Assembly (NCBI RefSeq): GCF_023065955.2
Contig: NW_026623050.1
Span: 26,804,501 to 26,868,500, forward strand
Origin: Ursus arctos
Taxonomy: Eukaryota; Chordata; Mammalia; Carnivora; Ursidae
Direction of reading: 5' to 3'
DNA length: 64,000 bases
This document shows positions 1-11,524 of this stretch, piece after piece. Numbering within the stretch: position 1 is the first letter of the stretch; each line of letters opens with the position of its first letter. Position numbers and translations under genes: made by a program. Under the pieces are notes generated by a model that ran no database searches, was not told where the DNA came from, and saw only the letters and a list, made by a program, of their open reading frames with translations.

Positions 1-906
1 ACACACAGAGTCCTTGCACTGTGCAGAAATGTAGTTGAGCGTCATGACTGGGTTCGTAGGTAATCTGCCAATTTGGGAGCACCCCTCCTGCACCGCAGTG
101 TTAGAGCGAGGGTAATCGGGATTCGGTTCATTGTTGCCCATGATCACGTGCACAGTCTGGGTGTCAAACTTCACCTTGTTGAGCACATCATCCCCAGTTT
201 GCCGGAGAGGGAACTGAGGCCCCTAAATGTTCGTAAGTAGCCTGAGGCCACAGAAGTCTTCCATGGCAGAACTAGGGTAATCTCAGGCCTGTTGGATTTC
301 ACATACCCTTTCCTCACCACCGTGTGTTCATGTATCAGAAGACGGGAGGTGTCCTCAACTTGATGACATAACATGTTCTGTAGATCTGTGACCAGCTTAG
401 CCTGGCATTTCCTATCCTAGGTGGGATTTGCAGTGTCAGATGGAGGTGTCCTGATAGTATCACTCCTTCTTTCCTTGTGTACCCTCCAATTACCCACAGG
501 GAGCTGACAGAATCCCCCTGTTCTTTAAAATACCAAGAGGTGCAGAGTTCCAGATGTCTTTGGAAAAGAAATACAATTCCCTTAGTCTTGCTATCCTAGC
601 TCAGAGGACTCAAGTTAGAGGTTCCTAAAAGAGGAGGTATGACATAAACCAGAAATTTCTCTCTGTGGAAGTAGTCAGTAGTATAGTTACGTATCACTGA
701 TGAAGATGAAAATTAGTGGGCATCAAAAGTCATCAAGATAGAAATCGTGAAGTATGAGAAGCCGTAGTGATGGCTAGTGTAATCCCTAGTCCTCTAAGTA
801 AGGAACTGAGACACAGAGCAGGAAGGGACTTGGTGGAAATGCTAGGGCGCAGTGGGGACTGAAAGTTGACCCTCAGTGCCCCAGATCTGCTCCTTTCTCG
901 CTTTAG
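1..906 (+). other. TLN2: Intron upstream of exon A (partial)
   Basis: This is the 3' part of a TLN2 intron and ends in a pyrimidine-rich tract plus TTTAG at 902-906. A weak MIR-like antisense remnant (aactgagacacagagcaggaag) may lie near 780-840. I see no exon or other repeat that I can name in the rest. Confidence 0.8.
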
Positions 907-1201
907 GTGGTGAGCCCCACCATCAGCTCCCCCGTATGCCAGGAGCAGCTGATCGAAGCAGGGAAGCTCGTGGACCGCTCAGTGGAGAACTGTGTCCGCG
1001 CCTGCCAGGCAGCCACTGACGACAGCGAGCTCCTGAAGCAGGTCAGCGCAGCGGCCAGCGTGGTCAGCCAGGCCCTGCACGATCTCCTGCAGCACGTGCG
1101 ACAGTTTGCCAGCCGAGGAGAGCCCATCGGCCGCTACGACCAGGCCACCGACACCATCATGTGTGTCACTGAGAGCATCTTCAGCTCCATGGGCGATGCT
1201 G
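907..1201 (+). CDS. TLN2: TLN2 exon A (R2 end, R3 start)
   Basis: Encodes 98 codons plus one base, from VVSPTISSPVCQEQ to SSMGDAG. It is the last half of bundle R2 and the first helix of R3 (TLN1-eq. 722-820). The helix DSELLKQVSAAASVVSQALH corresponds to a talin vinculin-binding helix of R2. GRYDQATDTI marks the start of R3. The Thr codon at 1168-1170 matches Thr809 of talin-1, one of four threonines buried in the weak R3 core. The acceptor is TTTAG at 902-906 and the donor is G|GTGAGG at 1202 (phase 1). A second copy of the donor sequence lies 16 nt downstream (see findings). The reading starts with GTG as an internal valine, not as a start codon. Confidence 0.97.
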
Positions 1202-1949
1202 GTGAGGGGCTGTGCTGGTGAGGGGCGATGCTGTGGGTGGACGGGTCCCCTCAGGGTTTCCTCGTGGTGACAGTTGTAAGAAAGGTAACAGCTGCTTGGT
1301 GAGGCAAGTTGTCATCAGCCTCTGTCAGAGACTTCCTCATTGATGCTGGGAGAAAGATGAAAGACTCCTAATGTTCCCTTCCATAGCAACACTTAAAGAG
1401 TTCATTAACTAGGCTTTTTAAATAACTTCTTGGCAAATCCCATTTGTTTGAAGAAACATCTTGGATGTGGCATGGTAAAGTTGATGCAGCCACAGGAGGA
1501 GACAGGAATGAAGCTTGGAAGGAAAACTGTATTCTACTCACAGGTTCCAGAGAAAGGGTCACCACGTGCCATGCGGGGTCCCGGGGGAAGCGTCGGGTTG
1601 GGTCAGGTTGCAGAAGACAGGAGTGAGGGGAAGAGCTTAGGTTGTGGCCTTTATTGGGATTTCCATTGGCAAGGCAGGGCAGGGTGAGCAGCTGAGGACT
1701 GCTTAGTTTGACTATTTTCAGCGGGCTGTACACTGTGGAGGTGATCCGTAGTTGCCTGGTATCAGGCCCTGGGATGATTGAGGCCTAAGGACATTGCCTG
1801 CAGGGCTGTCCGGGCCAGAGGAGGAGGTGCGGCTCCAGGCTGGTTAGTTTGCGTATCAACGGCGTGCTCCCAGCTGGACTTTTGCTATCTCTAAAAGTTG
1901 GCTAGCCTTCAGAAGGGCAGAAACATTTTTTGAAGATGCCAAACATCAT

Positions 1950-2575
1950 AATATACAGAAAATTTTAAATAGGTACAATGTACCTTTCAGTCCATTAGTT
2001 GAAAAGTAAGTCTTCCCAGACCCAGTCCATCTCTATCCCATCTAAATCTCCAGATTTGGCAACTCACCAATTTCTGTTTTACATATCCAGAAAATTTTGA
2101 TCTTCCTACAGTCTCACATGCGTGTGTGTGTGTGTAACACCATCTTTCTTTTTATATAAATGAAATTGCATTATTTATACTCTTCTGCAACCTTTTTCTC
2201 TTAATACATCTTAGACATTTTTCATGTTGACCTGTATGCTAGTCTTTTTAATGGCAGCATAATATTCTACTCCATGAAATTCTATCATAATTTACTTAAC
2301 CAATTGTCTTTAAATAGACCTGTAGATCGTTTCCAAGGTTTTTGGTTTGTTTCTTAGTTTGTTTTGCTTTAACAAAAATAATACTACAGTAACTATTTTT
2401 ATAAAAATATCTTGGTTTAGTTTGGGGGCTATAGGTAATAAGTGGAATTTCTGAACCAGTAAGCATGTACAATTTTTTTTTTATATGAACCTTCTTTCCA
2501 GAAAGACACTATGGTTTGCAACCCTACCAGTAGTTTGTAAAAGGTCCGTTTTCTTCCTTGTCAGCACGGAGCCAT
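1950..2575 (-). mobile_element. Old L1 (L1M-type) fragment
   Basis: The T-rich plus strand reads like the antisense of an old mammalian L1: 'ttaatggcagcataatattctactcc' followed by 'ataggtaataagtggaatttctg'. These are the degenerate forms of motifs found in the 3' half of ORF2. It is heavily mutated and not coding. The exact subfamily cannot be set by eye. Confidence 0.7.
2119..2136. repeat. Short (TG)n microsatellite
   Basis: A run of GTGTGTGTGTGTGT follows CATGC. It is short and lies within the old L1 fragment. Confidence 0.8.
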
Positions 2576-2689
2576 TCTTTATAACAAGTATTTAAAACAA
2601 ACAAGCAAACAAATAAGTAAAAACGTGTGCTTTTCTGTGTCTTCCTTACATGATTTAAGATAGGAATACTCTTCACATTTGGGGTTTTG

Positions 2690-3000
2690 TTTTTGTTTTT
2701 TAATAAACCTTTTATTTTGGAATACTGTCACATTTACAGAGACGTTGCAGAGGTTATACAGACAGTTCTTACATACCCTTCCCATTTTCTCTCATTGTTT
2801 GCATCTTCCCTAACGCACAGCACATCTGTCAGGACTAGGACATTAACCTTGATGCCCAAGTGTTCACTACTGACATGATTCCGATTTCGCCAGTTTTTCC
2901 ACTCACATTCTTTTACCATCAGGATCTAATCCACAATACCTTGAATTTAGCACATTTTTATTTTTATGAAAGCTTTTTTCCCCCCTCTTTAATGTCACAG
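2690..3000 (-). mobile_element. Old L1 3' end (L1M-type)
   Basis: Begins with a T-rich stretch and 'aataaaccttttattttgg', then 'ttacagagacgttgcagaggtta' and 'ccgatttcgccagtttttccact'. These are diverged forms of a common L1M 3' end in antisense orientation. Confidence 0.7.
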
Positions 3001-3774
3001 TGTTTTGGCACCCTTCTTAAATGACCTCTGGTCGAGGAAAAATTCCCTTACGTTTGAGTAGTTTTATTTTAAATGTTTACTCTTATCCCCTCCTACTTCT
3101 AAAAGAAAATTGAAATAGATACCAATAAAATCACAGGAACAGTAAAACCAAACAATTACTAGTAATAAGATCAAAACCAGCACTGGGAAGAAAAGGGTGA
3201 GCAAACAGAAAACTAATAGGAAAAACTGAGCCAAGGCAAATCATAGCAATTGAGCATGAACCTGAGGTCTGTGCTTCCTATTAGTGAGAGCCAAATGACA
3301 CAAATACAGTGGATCATGTGGTATTACTCATCTGGAGTTTGGTAACCTACCAATTCTTCCAAATTTTAAAAATAATGTTTATGCTGTTATGCAGCGTTTA
3401 TTATAAGGACTTTGTGTAAGTGGTTCTTGACGTGAGGTAAATAATATTTTCTAAATAAATATTTACTAAGTCACGTAATAAACCCACATAATTTTGTTCC
3501 CTGCCTTCTCTTTCAAAAGAATTCCTCTTTGCTTCGTGGTGTCCTATTTATCCCTCAGAGTTGGAGATGGAAGTTGGATGTGTTTGGGGTGTATAGTCCT
3601 GGTAGCCATGGGGAGTACTTTCAGTCCTGGGTCTAAGTGGGCTGCATTGCTTAGGACTAGAGCTTGGGGGCTCCCTTCTCTCTGTCCCTCTTGCCGGAGG
3701 CATGGAGACCAGGCTGCTGGTTTTGAGCTTGGGAAAGCAGATGGAGAGATGGCATCCTCAATCCCGTCCCATAG

Positions 3775-3941
3775 GTGAAATGGTGCGCCAGGCCCGGGTC
3801 CTGGCCCAGGCCACCTCAGACCTCGTCAATGCCATGAGGTCGGATGCAGAAGCTGAAATCGACATGGAGAATTCAAAGAAGCTCCTGGCAGCCGCGAAAC
3901 TCCTGGCCGACTCCACCGCTCGCATGGTGGAAGCTGCAAAG
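3775..3941 (+). CDS. TLN2: TLN2 exon B (R3, vinculin-binding helices)
   Basis: Completes the split Gly codon and encodes GEMVRQARVLAQ to ARMVEAAK (TLN1-eq. 820-875). It supplies helices 11 and 12 of R3. Both are vinculin-binding helices in talin-1; the second is the well-studied 849-879 peptide. The Thr codons at 3813-3815 and 3915-3917 match Thr833 and Thr867 of the R3 threonine belt, which makes R3 the first bundle to open under force and a RIAM site when closed. The acceptor is CATAG at 3770-3774. The donor AAG|GTATTG is a weak match to consensus. Phase in 1, out 0. Confidence 0.97.
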
Positions 3942-6900
3942 GTATTGCGTTGATTTTGTTCAACGGAAAAGGGGACGTTATTAAGAGTCAGGATTCAGGG
4001 GGCGCCTGGGTGGCTCAGTTGTTAAGCGTCTGCCTTCAGCTCAGGGCGTGATCCTGGAGTTCTGGGATCGAGCCCCACATCAGGCTCCTCCACTATGAGC
4101 CTGCTTCTTCCTCTCCCACTCCCCCTGCCTGTGTTCCCTCTCTCGCTGGCTGTCTCTCTCTGTCAAATAAATAAATAAAATCTTTAAAAAAAAAAAAAAA
4201 GAAAAAAAGAGTTAGGATTCGGAAGGTACCCTGAAGAGAAAGAACGGTCAGCTGAGTGTGCACTTTTGTGGGTTAAAACCCATGTGGTCGTGTAACATTT
4301 AACTCTGCTGCATTGGGAAAGGAGAAGGGCATGGAACATGAGCATAACACTCTTTGAGGGGAGTGGTGCTGACTCAGGTCTAGATGACAAAGTGCCTGCT
4401 TAGTGAGCGTGCTCTCTGTCCAGGGGTTACCGCCATCGGCTTGTTGCAAGTGGTGATTCATTGAAACTGGAGACTGTCAACAGCAGATTCAAATAGACTG
4501 TTCTTTTGCCTGCAACCCGAATATTACTTTGTCCTCCATTTGACTTCTCAACTAAACTCCTATCAAGATTTTACATAGTAGAGTGCTTCCTGCCTCACTG
4601 TTCTTCAAATCCCAGTAGCAGTTTTAAATATTATGTAACAGCTGGAATGAAGAGTTACAAGTCAGCTTTTTTGACAGCTCTGCCTTAGCATGTGGCTTCT
4701 AAAAGCCAATGATTCTTATCTCGGGGCTCTGTTTCAGAGCCCCCCATAAAACATTAAAATGCACGTGTCTCAGTTCCGCCCCCCAAGACCCTATTCACAA
4801 GGTCACTGGTGGGAGGACGGTGTGTGTACGAGCAGGTCAGTCCCACCTTGAGGTGAGAACTGTATTAAATGGATAAAGCTGTGTTTTTCTGTGTTCTTTT
4901 TGTTATGCAACCAGCATATGTTTTTGGTGGAATTAATAGAAAATGCAGATGAATATAAATTTAAAAAAAACTACCTTCCACTTCATACGCCTAAGATAAC
5001 CTGTTTAATGTATTTCTCTGCATTTTAAGATTCATTAAAAGCCCCCACATCGTGGCCTCATCTCCCTGGCCTCCCACAGAATACTAGTGCCTCTCAACCT
5101 ACCTAGCATGTGAATTCTTTCACTTAAAATGTGTTGGGACTGTGATTTCTTGGAGGTACCTCATGAATAGGCTGAAGAGAAACCCAAGGAGGAGCAGGGT
5201 CTGAACTTCCTTCCTCTGTCCCCCGAGCCCTGTTTCAGCTGAGAAGCTCTGCCCTTAACCATCCCTTTTAGCCAAAAATATATATCAGGGTTTTTGTGCA
5301 GTGGTTAATTCCTTTATGGGTTTTACGAGTTCCGCCCCCTGCTTCTAAGTGAGTCTAAACATAACTATTTCAAGCAAACTTTCGTGTTCACAAAAATTAA
5401 TTGGCAGACTGGAAAGAACCTTAGTGTAAAATCTAATCAATCCCTACTTAACAAGTAGGAAAATGAGAACTCAAAACGATTAAGCCTACTATCACGTAAT
5501 CAAGATTGAGCCAGGACCAATGTTTCCACATGTGCAGTGCTCGCCAGATGTTACCGAATGTACCAAGTCACCAGAAACTTGTTTCAGTATTTATTTTTTA
5601 TTATTTCGATCAGACGGGACAGTAGTGTTTCTATACATTCTTTTAGGTAAAAGTTGTCACTTGGTCTTCGTGAAAGTATTTTAATTTGCTGCGTTTTGTT
5701 GGAAGCTAAAGAGCCTATGATGGTTAGAGCTCCAAAGAATATATTAAATGTACAGAAAAAAAGATACATTTCCTAACCAGTAACTAAGATTCCAGGCCAA
5801 GATTAGTACCTCACATCTAATGTACATTCATCATGAAAGAGACGTTGCTAAGGAAGGATCTAGATACCCACTTGAGAGTCAAGTGCAGAAATGATGGTTT
5901 CTTGCTGCCCAAAATACCAAAGGCAGGCAAGTGCAGGAGTGGTTTAAACATCTGATGATCAAGAAAATAAAATGAAATGATTTTCCTAAATTTTCAAAAG
6001 AATATAAAAGTAACCCAATCTTTCACACATGAAATACAAAAACAGAATTTTTTTAGTTGCTAGAAACACAAAGTCGAGACTCCTTCAAGTGTTTACAGTT
6101 TGAAAGACTGGAAGATTCCCTTCAAAAGGATTGCCAGAACACTTCCATCACAGATGTTAAAACTGTTCCAGCCAGGATGAATTCCTATCACTTCTATAAA
6201 TAGTTCAAAGAAATAGAATCTTATAAATGGTCAATTTGGCAGGTTGGCCATTTGGAAAATGGAGACATTGGAAAATTGATTTTCAATAATTGGCGTGTGT
6301 TTCTGCTTTTGTCTCTGCCTTGTGAGCAAACATTATCACCCTGAAGTGTTCATGAAAAGAAACTCCTTTATCTGTGTACATTAGGAACTGGTCTCAGAAC
6401 ATGCAGACTCGGTGAGAAAAATCTGAGTCGCTGCTTCGGTGGCAGGTGGGAGTGGAAGGCTGGATGTGCTTTAAGTCTGTTAATTATCGTGCAGTAAAAT
6501 TATGTCCTCTTCCCACATTACCGTTAGCCTTTTCCCTACTTCACAATTCCACCCATCTACATAAAATCCATTTGCTTTCCTAAGACACTTGAACCTACAG
6601 CCACACGGTGTGGCCGGGGTACGTGCATGGCGCCTTTCTCTTTCCCTGCCAAGATAAAGGGGCATGGGATATCTCTCATTTTTCAGTCCAGTGGAGTACC
6701 AGCTCTACTTTGCCATACTCTCCAACTGAGGTTTTCCAGGAATGCAGTTTCAAGCATGGTCTTTCTTGAACAACATTTCCTTGTAGTATTATTTGGGTGG
6801 CGTTCCCAGCCCGTCTATCCTGTGTTCTTATCCCGTCCACATTAAGCAGTGCTACAAGACGGGAGAATCTTTCAGCAGTGACGTGCGTCTGTCACTCCAA

Positions 6901-7258
6901 GTAAAATAAAATTCTCCCTGAGAGATTTGGGCAGGCAGGAGATTGATCTTAACATCTTTGGAACCATGGATATCTGACCACAAGTTAATTTACATGGATG
7001 ACCAAGGCCATGATCTCAAGGGTTTAATTATTGCCGTTGGATTTCTCCTGTTTCCTGCTGCAGCTTTGAAGCATCCCCTGGCACATTTTTTATGTTGTTA
7101 TGAGATGAAACATCTTTATTGTAAAGACACTGCTTGAAGCATTTGCTCTGTCTTCCAGATACTTTATATTACCAGGAGAAAGTAAAACGAGGGCATGAGT
7201 TCAACATTTGTGGCATGCTGCCCCATGGACCTCTCTCAGAATCTCTTCTCCTTTTCAG
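3942..7258 (+). other. TLN2: Intron B/C
   Basis: 3.3 kb. It contains one carnivore SINE (3997-4206), an L1-like 3' remnant near 4905-5030 and a faint antisense MIR-like stretch near 5410-5525. The rest, including 5550-7200, is AT-rich sequence in which I recognise nothing. Confidence 0.8.
3997..4206 (+). mobile_element. Carnivore tRNA-Lys SINE with target-site duplication
   Basis: Full-length copy. The tRNA-derived head (ggcgcctgggtggctcag) is followed by a CT-rich region, the AAATAAATAAATAAAATCTTT tail and poly(A). The flanking direct repeats are AAGAGTCAGGATTC (3983-3996) and AAGAGTTAGGATTC (4207-4220), with one mismatch. Confidence 0.97.
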
Positions 7259-7387
7259 GGGGCTGCAGCCAATCCGGAGAATGAAGACCAGCAGCAGAGA
7301 CTGAGAGAAGCTGCGGAAGGTCTCCGGGTGGCGACCAACGCCGCAGCCCAGAACGCCATAAAGAAAAAAATTGTCAACCGACTGGAG
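7259..7387 (+). CDS. TLN2: TLN2 exon C (R3 end)
   Basis: 43 codons in phase 0, GAAANPENEDQQQ to IVNRLE (TLN1-eq. 876-918). It finishes the second vinculin-binding helix and gives the last helix of R3. The Thr codon at 7334-7336 matches Thr901, the fourth residue of the threonine belt. The basic stretch IKKKIVNR ends the bundle. The acceptor is TTTTCAG. The donor GAG|GTAGAT is weak; read-through would reach a stop at 7412-7414. Confidence 0.97.
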
Positions 7388-8544
7388 GTAGATAAAGAGG
7401 CTGGTTTTCTATGATGTCTGTTTCAGACTGCAGAGTTATTTAAAAGAGTAACCAAATTAATAACACCCATATAAAGGAAGCTAAATCAAGATTAACGATA
7501 TAGTTGAATGCCTAAGGTCCTCATAAACAATTTGAAATGTTGCTTTAGGTACCTTGTACATTTAGGTTCAGTGGCACTTGGACACTTTGAAAAATAGCTT
7601 CAGCTCCTGGTTTTAGTCAGCAAAGAGTTTTCTGAGTTTAGCAATCTTGAATAGAATTCAATTTTTTTTTTTCAGGAGGAAATAGGAATTTTTTTCCCCC
7701 TGGCATTAAGGGATGCCCATGTTCAGAAAGGACCTTTAGATAAAAATATATATATTTCGTCAGAGGCAGTGACTCTCTGAGGACTCCCAGTAGAAAATAC
7801 AGACTCGGAATGACTGGAGAATGGGGATTGGGCTTTGGTGGAGAGGTGTGGAATGGGGTAATAAGACAATATTTTTGTCATTCTTCAGAACGTGTATTTC
7901 TTCTGGGGCAAGGGGGAGGAAATCGCAGTAAACACAAACTCTGTAAGAAAATAAATGTTTCTCACAAACGTACACAGGAGACTCTTACACTAAAATTCGG
8001 GAGGTTGGAGGCCGAGAACTTGCCTGACAAATCCCTCCGTGTAGTCTGCCAGATTCTGGAACACAACTGGCCTCCTTGTTCTTGGAAGGATGTGGAGGCA
8101 CAATTAAGAACTCTGGTGGGGAAGTCTGGGCCTTTCTGAAGCAAGGCTTCCCACGGGTGGCGAGAGGAGAGCCATGAGCACACCAGCGTTTGCGCTGCTT
8201 GTGGGAAAAAACCAATTCCCCTAAAACATTTAGACTTGGTGCCGCTTATCAGTGCCATCGCGGTCTTGGCATTAATTGTCCCTTATCTTTTTGAGAGAGA
8301 CAAATGAACGCTGGAACTTGAGCTTCCAAGCGTGCCTGTCTTTATCGCTTGTCCCAGGGATTGTAAACCACACGGAGATAACAGGGCATTGTTAGATGAG
8401 GCTCGTCAGAAGGCAGAGTCTGGGCCTGGAGCGCCCTTGCTTACGCGTGCAGCTCTTCGTGCCAGGCCCTCAGCGGGAGGGGCAGATATCAGGGCGGGGG
8501 GCACACTCAAAGCCTGGCTCACCTCCTGTCGCTCTCCTCTCCAG
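7388..8544 (+). other. TLN2: Intron C/D
   Basis: 1.16 kb of sequence with no repeat I can name. It includes overlapping open frames on both strands at 7810-8258, which I take to be chance. The end near 8440-8544 is GC-richer. Confidence 0.8.
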
Positions 8545-8658
8545 GTGGCAGCCAAGCAGGCCGCAGCCGCTGCCACGCAGACCATCGCCGCCTCCCAGAA
8601 CGCGGCCGTGTCCAACAAGAACCCCGCTGCCCAGCAGCAGCTGGTCCAGAGCTGCAAG
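8545..8658 (+). CDS. TLN2: TLN2 exon D (R4)
   Basis: 38 codons, VAAKQAAAAATQT to QQLVQSCK (TLN1-eq. 919-957). This is the start of the four-helix bundle R4, part of actin-binding site 2. The NKNPAAQQQ loop is one residue shorter than in talin-1, and this shifts the numbering by one downstream. Acceptor CTCCAG; donor AAG|GTGAGC; phase 0 at both ends. Confidence 0.97.
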
Positions 8659-10673
8659 GTGAGCTTCCGGCCACTGTAGATGACGCTGATAGCATTCGAG
8701 GGCCAAGTGCCGGATAATTCGGTTACGACTGATCATCCAGGCCCCTGATGCAGTTTGTTCCAGCTCCCCTGTTCCAGGTGCGCACGCGCACACACACGTC
8801 TGGTTTTTGTCCCATAAGTGGATGGCCCGTGTCTGAAGGGAGAGCATGGTGCTTTTTCCAGCATTGTCTTTCCTTTGTCTAGATTCTTTACTTTCTCTTC
8901 AAGAGACCACATCGAGGAGGACCGATAACAAGGCCGATTTAGGGCTCTGGAATAGTAACGAAGCATTGAAATTCCAGAGTGCCTTTCTCCCTCTGAGAGG
9001 TGGGCCTTTGCCTTCAGTGTGTGCTGGTAGGAGAGCTGATTCCCTGCTTTGCACGGATTGCACCCGGAGGGTTTATTTCACCCCGTGTGGCCTCAGTGAC
9101 GATGTGCTTTCAGGCTTTCTATTGTTGCGTGTTTGGTCTTCCGAGACCCGGGCCTTGATGGCATGTTGAAACCACCATGCTCCAAACGGCACAGTGAACA
9201 CCTTTGTTGCTGCTTCTGAAGGCCCAGGGAGTTTGCCCTCCCAGGACACCCCTGAACGGTGCCAGATACAACATATGATTGCGTTGCCATTGCCCACATG
9301 TTGGCAGTATGTCTCCCAAAGGTGTTTGCAGTGAGCAGTGGGGGCTGAGTGGAGAGCTGGATCTTTGCCAGGGTTTGCGAGTTGACTTCACTATCCCTCC
9401 TTTTTCACATCTCCTCTGTGATACGGTTCCCATGGGCATGGTGACGTGACTTCTACCTCAGGGATGGTTTACTGCTGAGGAGAACCTCCCAGAGCCCTCC
9501 AGGTCCTGATTCTGGGTTCTCTGAGGCCAGCACCCCCCTGAGGAGCAGAAAGGTGTCAGCGATGCCATAAGGCCCTGTCCTCGGGACTTCGTGGAGAACG
9601 AAGGGATTTTCCTGAGAGCCAGTCCCCTGTAAGGGGGGTTGTGTTGTCTCTTAGAGCCTCAAGTCAGCTGCCAGCACCGGTGAGAAAACTCTTCTCAGAG
9701 AGCACTTGCTACTCGTGTCCAGGACAATCTTACAGGATGAAATACCCCCCACCCCTTTTTGCAGAGACTGAAGATACTCAGTGTCTGGGAGTCACTGTCA
9801 GGAGATGAGAGCTTTACTATGTATCAGGCTGCAGGGGAGAGAGGAAAGTAGACCAGACTACTGGAGCCAGTCTGAAGAGGATCTCAGGAAAATCTCATGG
9901 AAATATATTTTTGTAACCCTTGCTGGAATGGGTTCCAAAAAAAAATAGGTCAGCAGGCTTGGGACCTTCATCAGCAGTGGGGGCCACTGTGCTATGACTG
10001 TTGAGGACCTGGCCAGTCAAGTGAGGAGGGGTCACAGAGGGAAGAACACAGAGAAGATTGTAGGCTGGTCTCATAAGGCACAGAAATGCTCTCCTCCCTC
10101 CTCCACCCTGGGCATTGGGATTTCCAGTTTGAGAAATGAGAAGGGCCACTCTGAGATCGAAGACCTGTAGTGACAGGAAAGGTGATGGACAGAACACGTA
10201 CCTGCCAAGTGAGAAATCGAAGTGCTGACGTGGGCTGGCAGATGAGTACTTCTCTTACTTTCTTCTCATCATTGGACTGTGTGACTTGAGTTTATCCGCT
10301 CATGAATTGTATAGATTGTTTGCTTTGAAGCTCTAAACCATAGTTAGCCAGGTTGGTATTCGTTGCAAGTGGGCAAATGCTTTTAAGATGTCCTTACAGA
10401 GACTTGCACTGTGCTTAAATGTATTGGGACTTTCAGGAGCACAGGGTAGAGCATGTGTGGGCGACAGCTACCCAGATGTACTGTGTTAGGATTCAGTGTT
10501 TGTAAGGACCCAGCTGGCTTACAAGTGCTGGGTAAATGCAAGGTTTGGGACAAGCATGGCCCCAGTGGAATAGCACATCCCCAGAACATCCATCCCTGGG
10601 GTCCTTTTCCACTCTGTTTTGGTCATTCACCATGTTGGGTGTGCTCTGTTTTAATTTTCTTTGCTTCCTGTAG
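8659..10673 (+). other. TLN2: Intron D/E
   Basis: 2.0 kb without a recognisable SINE or L1. A short CA/GC repeat (gcgcacgcgcacacacac) lies near 8780-8797. Several open frames on both strands look like chance. Confidence 0.8.
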
Positions 10674-10787
10674 GCGGTGGCCGATCACATCCCTCAGCTG
10701 GTCCAGGGGGTGAGAGGGAGCCAAGCCCAAGCAGAGGACCTTAGCGCCCAACTGGCTCTCATCATCTCCAGCCAGAACTTCCTCCAG
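10674..10787 (+). CDS. TLN2: TLN2 exon E (R4)
   Basis: 38 codons, AVADHIPQLVQG to ISSQNFLQ (TLN1-eq. 958-995). These are the middle helices of R4. AQAEDLSAQLALIISSQNF is the talin-2 form; talin-1 has a different, proline-containing stretch here, so this exon helps separate the paralogues. Acceptor CTGTAG; donor CAG|GTAACA; phase 0. Confidence 0.97.
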
Positions 10788-11483
10788 GTAACAAACGCAG
10801 TCACCTTGGTTGTGCCCAGGTAGGGGGTGCCCTTTATTCTTAAGGAGAAGAATTACCCGGTTCCACAGCCACAGCCAAGTCTTTGCAGTAAGCAGACCTT
10901 CAAAGGCCTTTCCATTATCTTTCCACCTTCAAGAGAGGTGGATTTAGCTTGGTGAAGCAGAATGCTAATATGCAGGGAAATTGCCCTGGGAGATGGCCCA
11001 TAATCCATTTTTCTTGGGAGTCTCATCTTTATTTCTCCTCTGTGAGGGAAAACGTGTGATACGTTGTAAGTTTTGTTCAACAGCCTGGTACTAGGTATTG
11101 CTGTAAGTTTGTCAGTTTCCAGAGAGTCTAATGCTGTTATTCACACACTAGGGAAGAAGAAGTGGTAAAGTGCATCTTCTCCAAAGGTGTGATCTTTTTT
11201 GTGGCAGTTGTACAATTAGTAAGTGCTGTCTGTTTCTGCTGAGGGGTACATTCACTTTAAGGAAAATAAAATGGGACTATTAAGTGGTAGGAAAACTCCC
11301 TTTTTATATACTCATTGTATGTCAATCCCTCAGCACTTCCTGTCTACTTCTATCTCCTGAACAGTTTATGAGATCAAGTGATCCTCTTCCTTGTCCTTTT
11401 CTCATTGAACCTGTGGTTCTAGGACTCACTGACAAGTCTATTGAGCTAATTTTCCAAGGGCTGTAACTCCAACACGAGCCAAA

Positions 11484-11520
11484 GACAGACGCTTAACCGA
11501 CTGAGCCACCCAGGCGTCCC
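11484..11520 (-). mobile_element. Orphan head of a carnivore SINE
   Basis: Only the reverse complement of the tRNA-derived head is present (gcttaaccgactgagccacc then caggcgtccc). The body, CT-rich region and tail are missing, and no target-site duplication is visible. Confidence 0.8.
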
Positions 11521-11524
11521 TGTA

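Larger units (their letters stand above)
1202..3774 (+). other. TLN2: Intron A/B
   Basis: 2.6 kb. It holds old L1 pieces at about 1950-2575 and 2690-3000 and a short TG repeat at 2119-2136. The remainder (1234-1950 and 3000-3770) shows nothing I can name. Open frames such as 1368-1733 on the minus strand look like chance. Confidence 0.85.
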
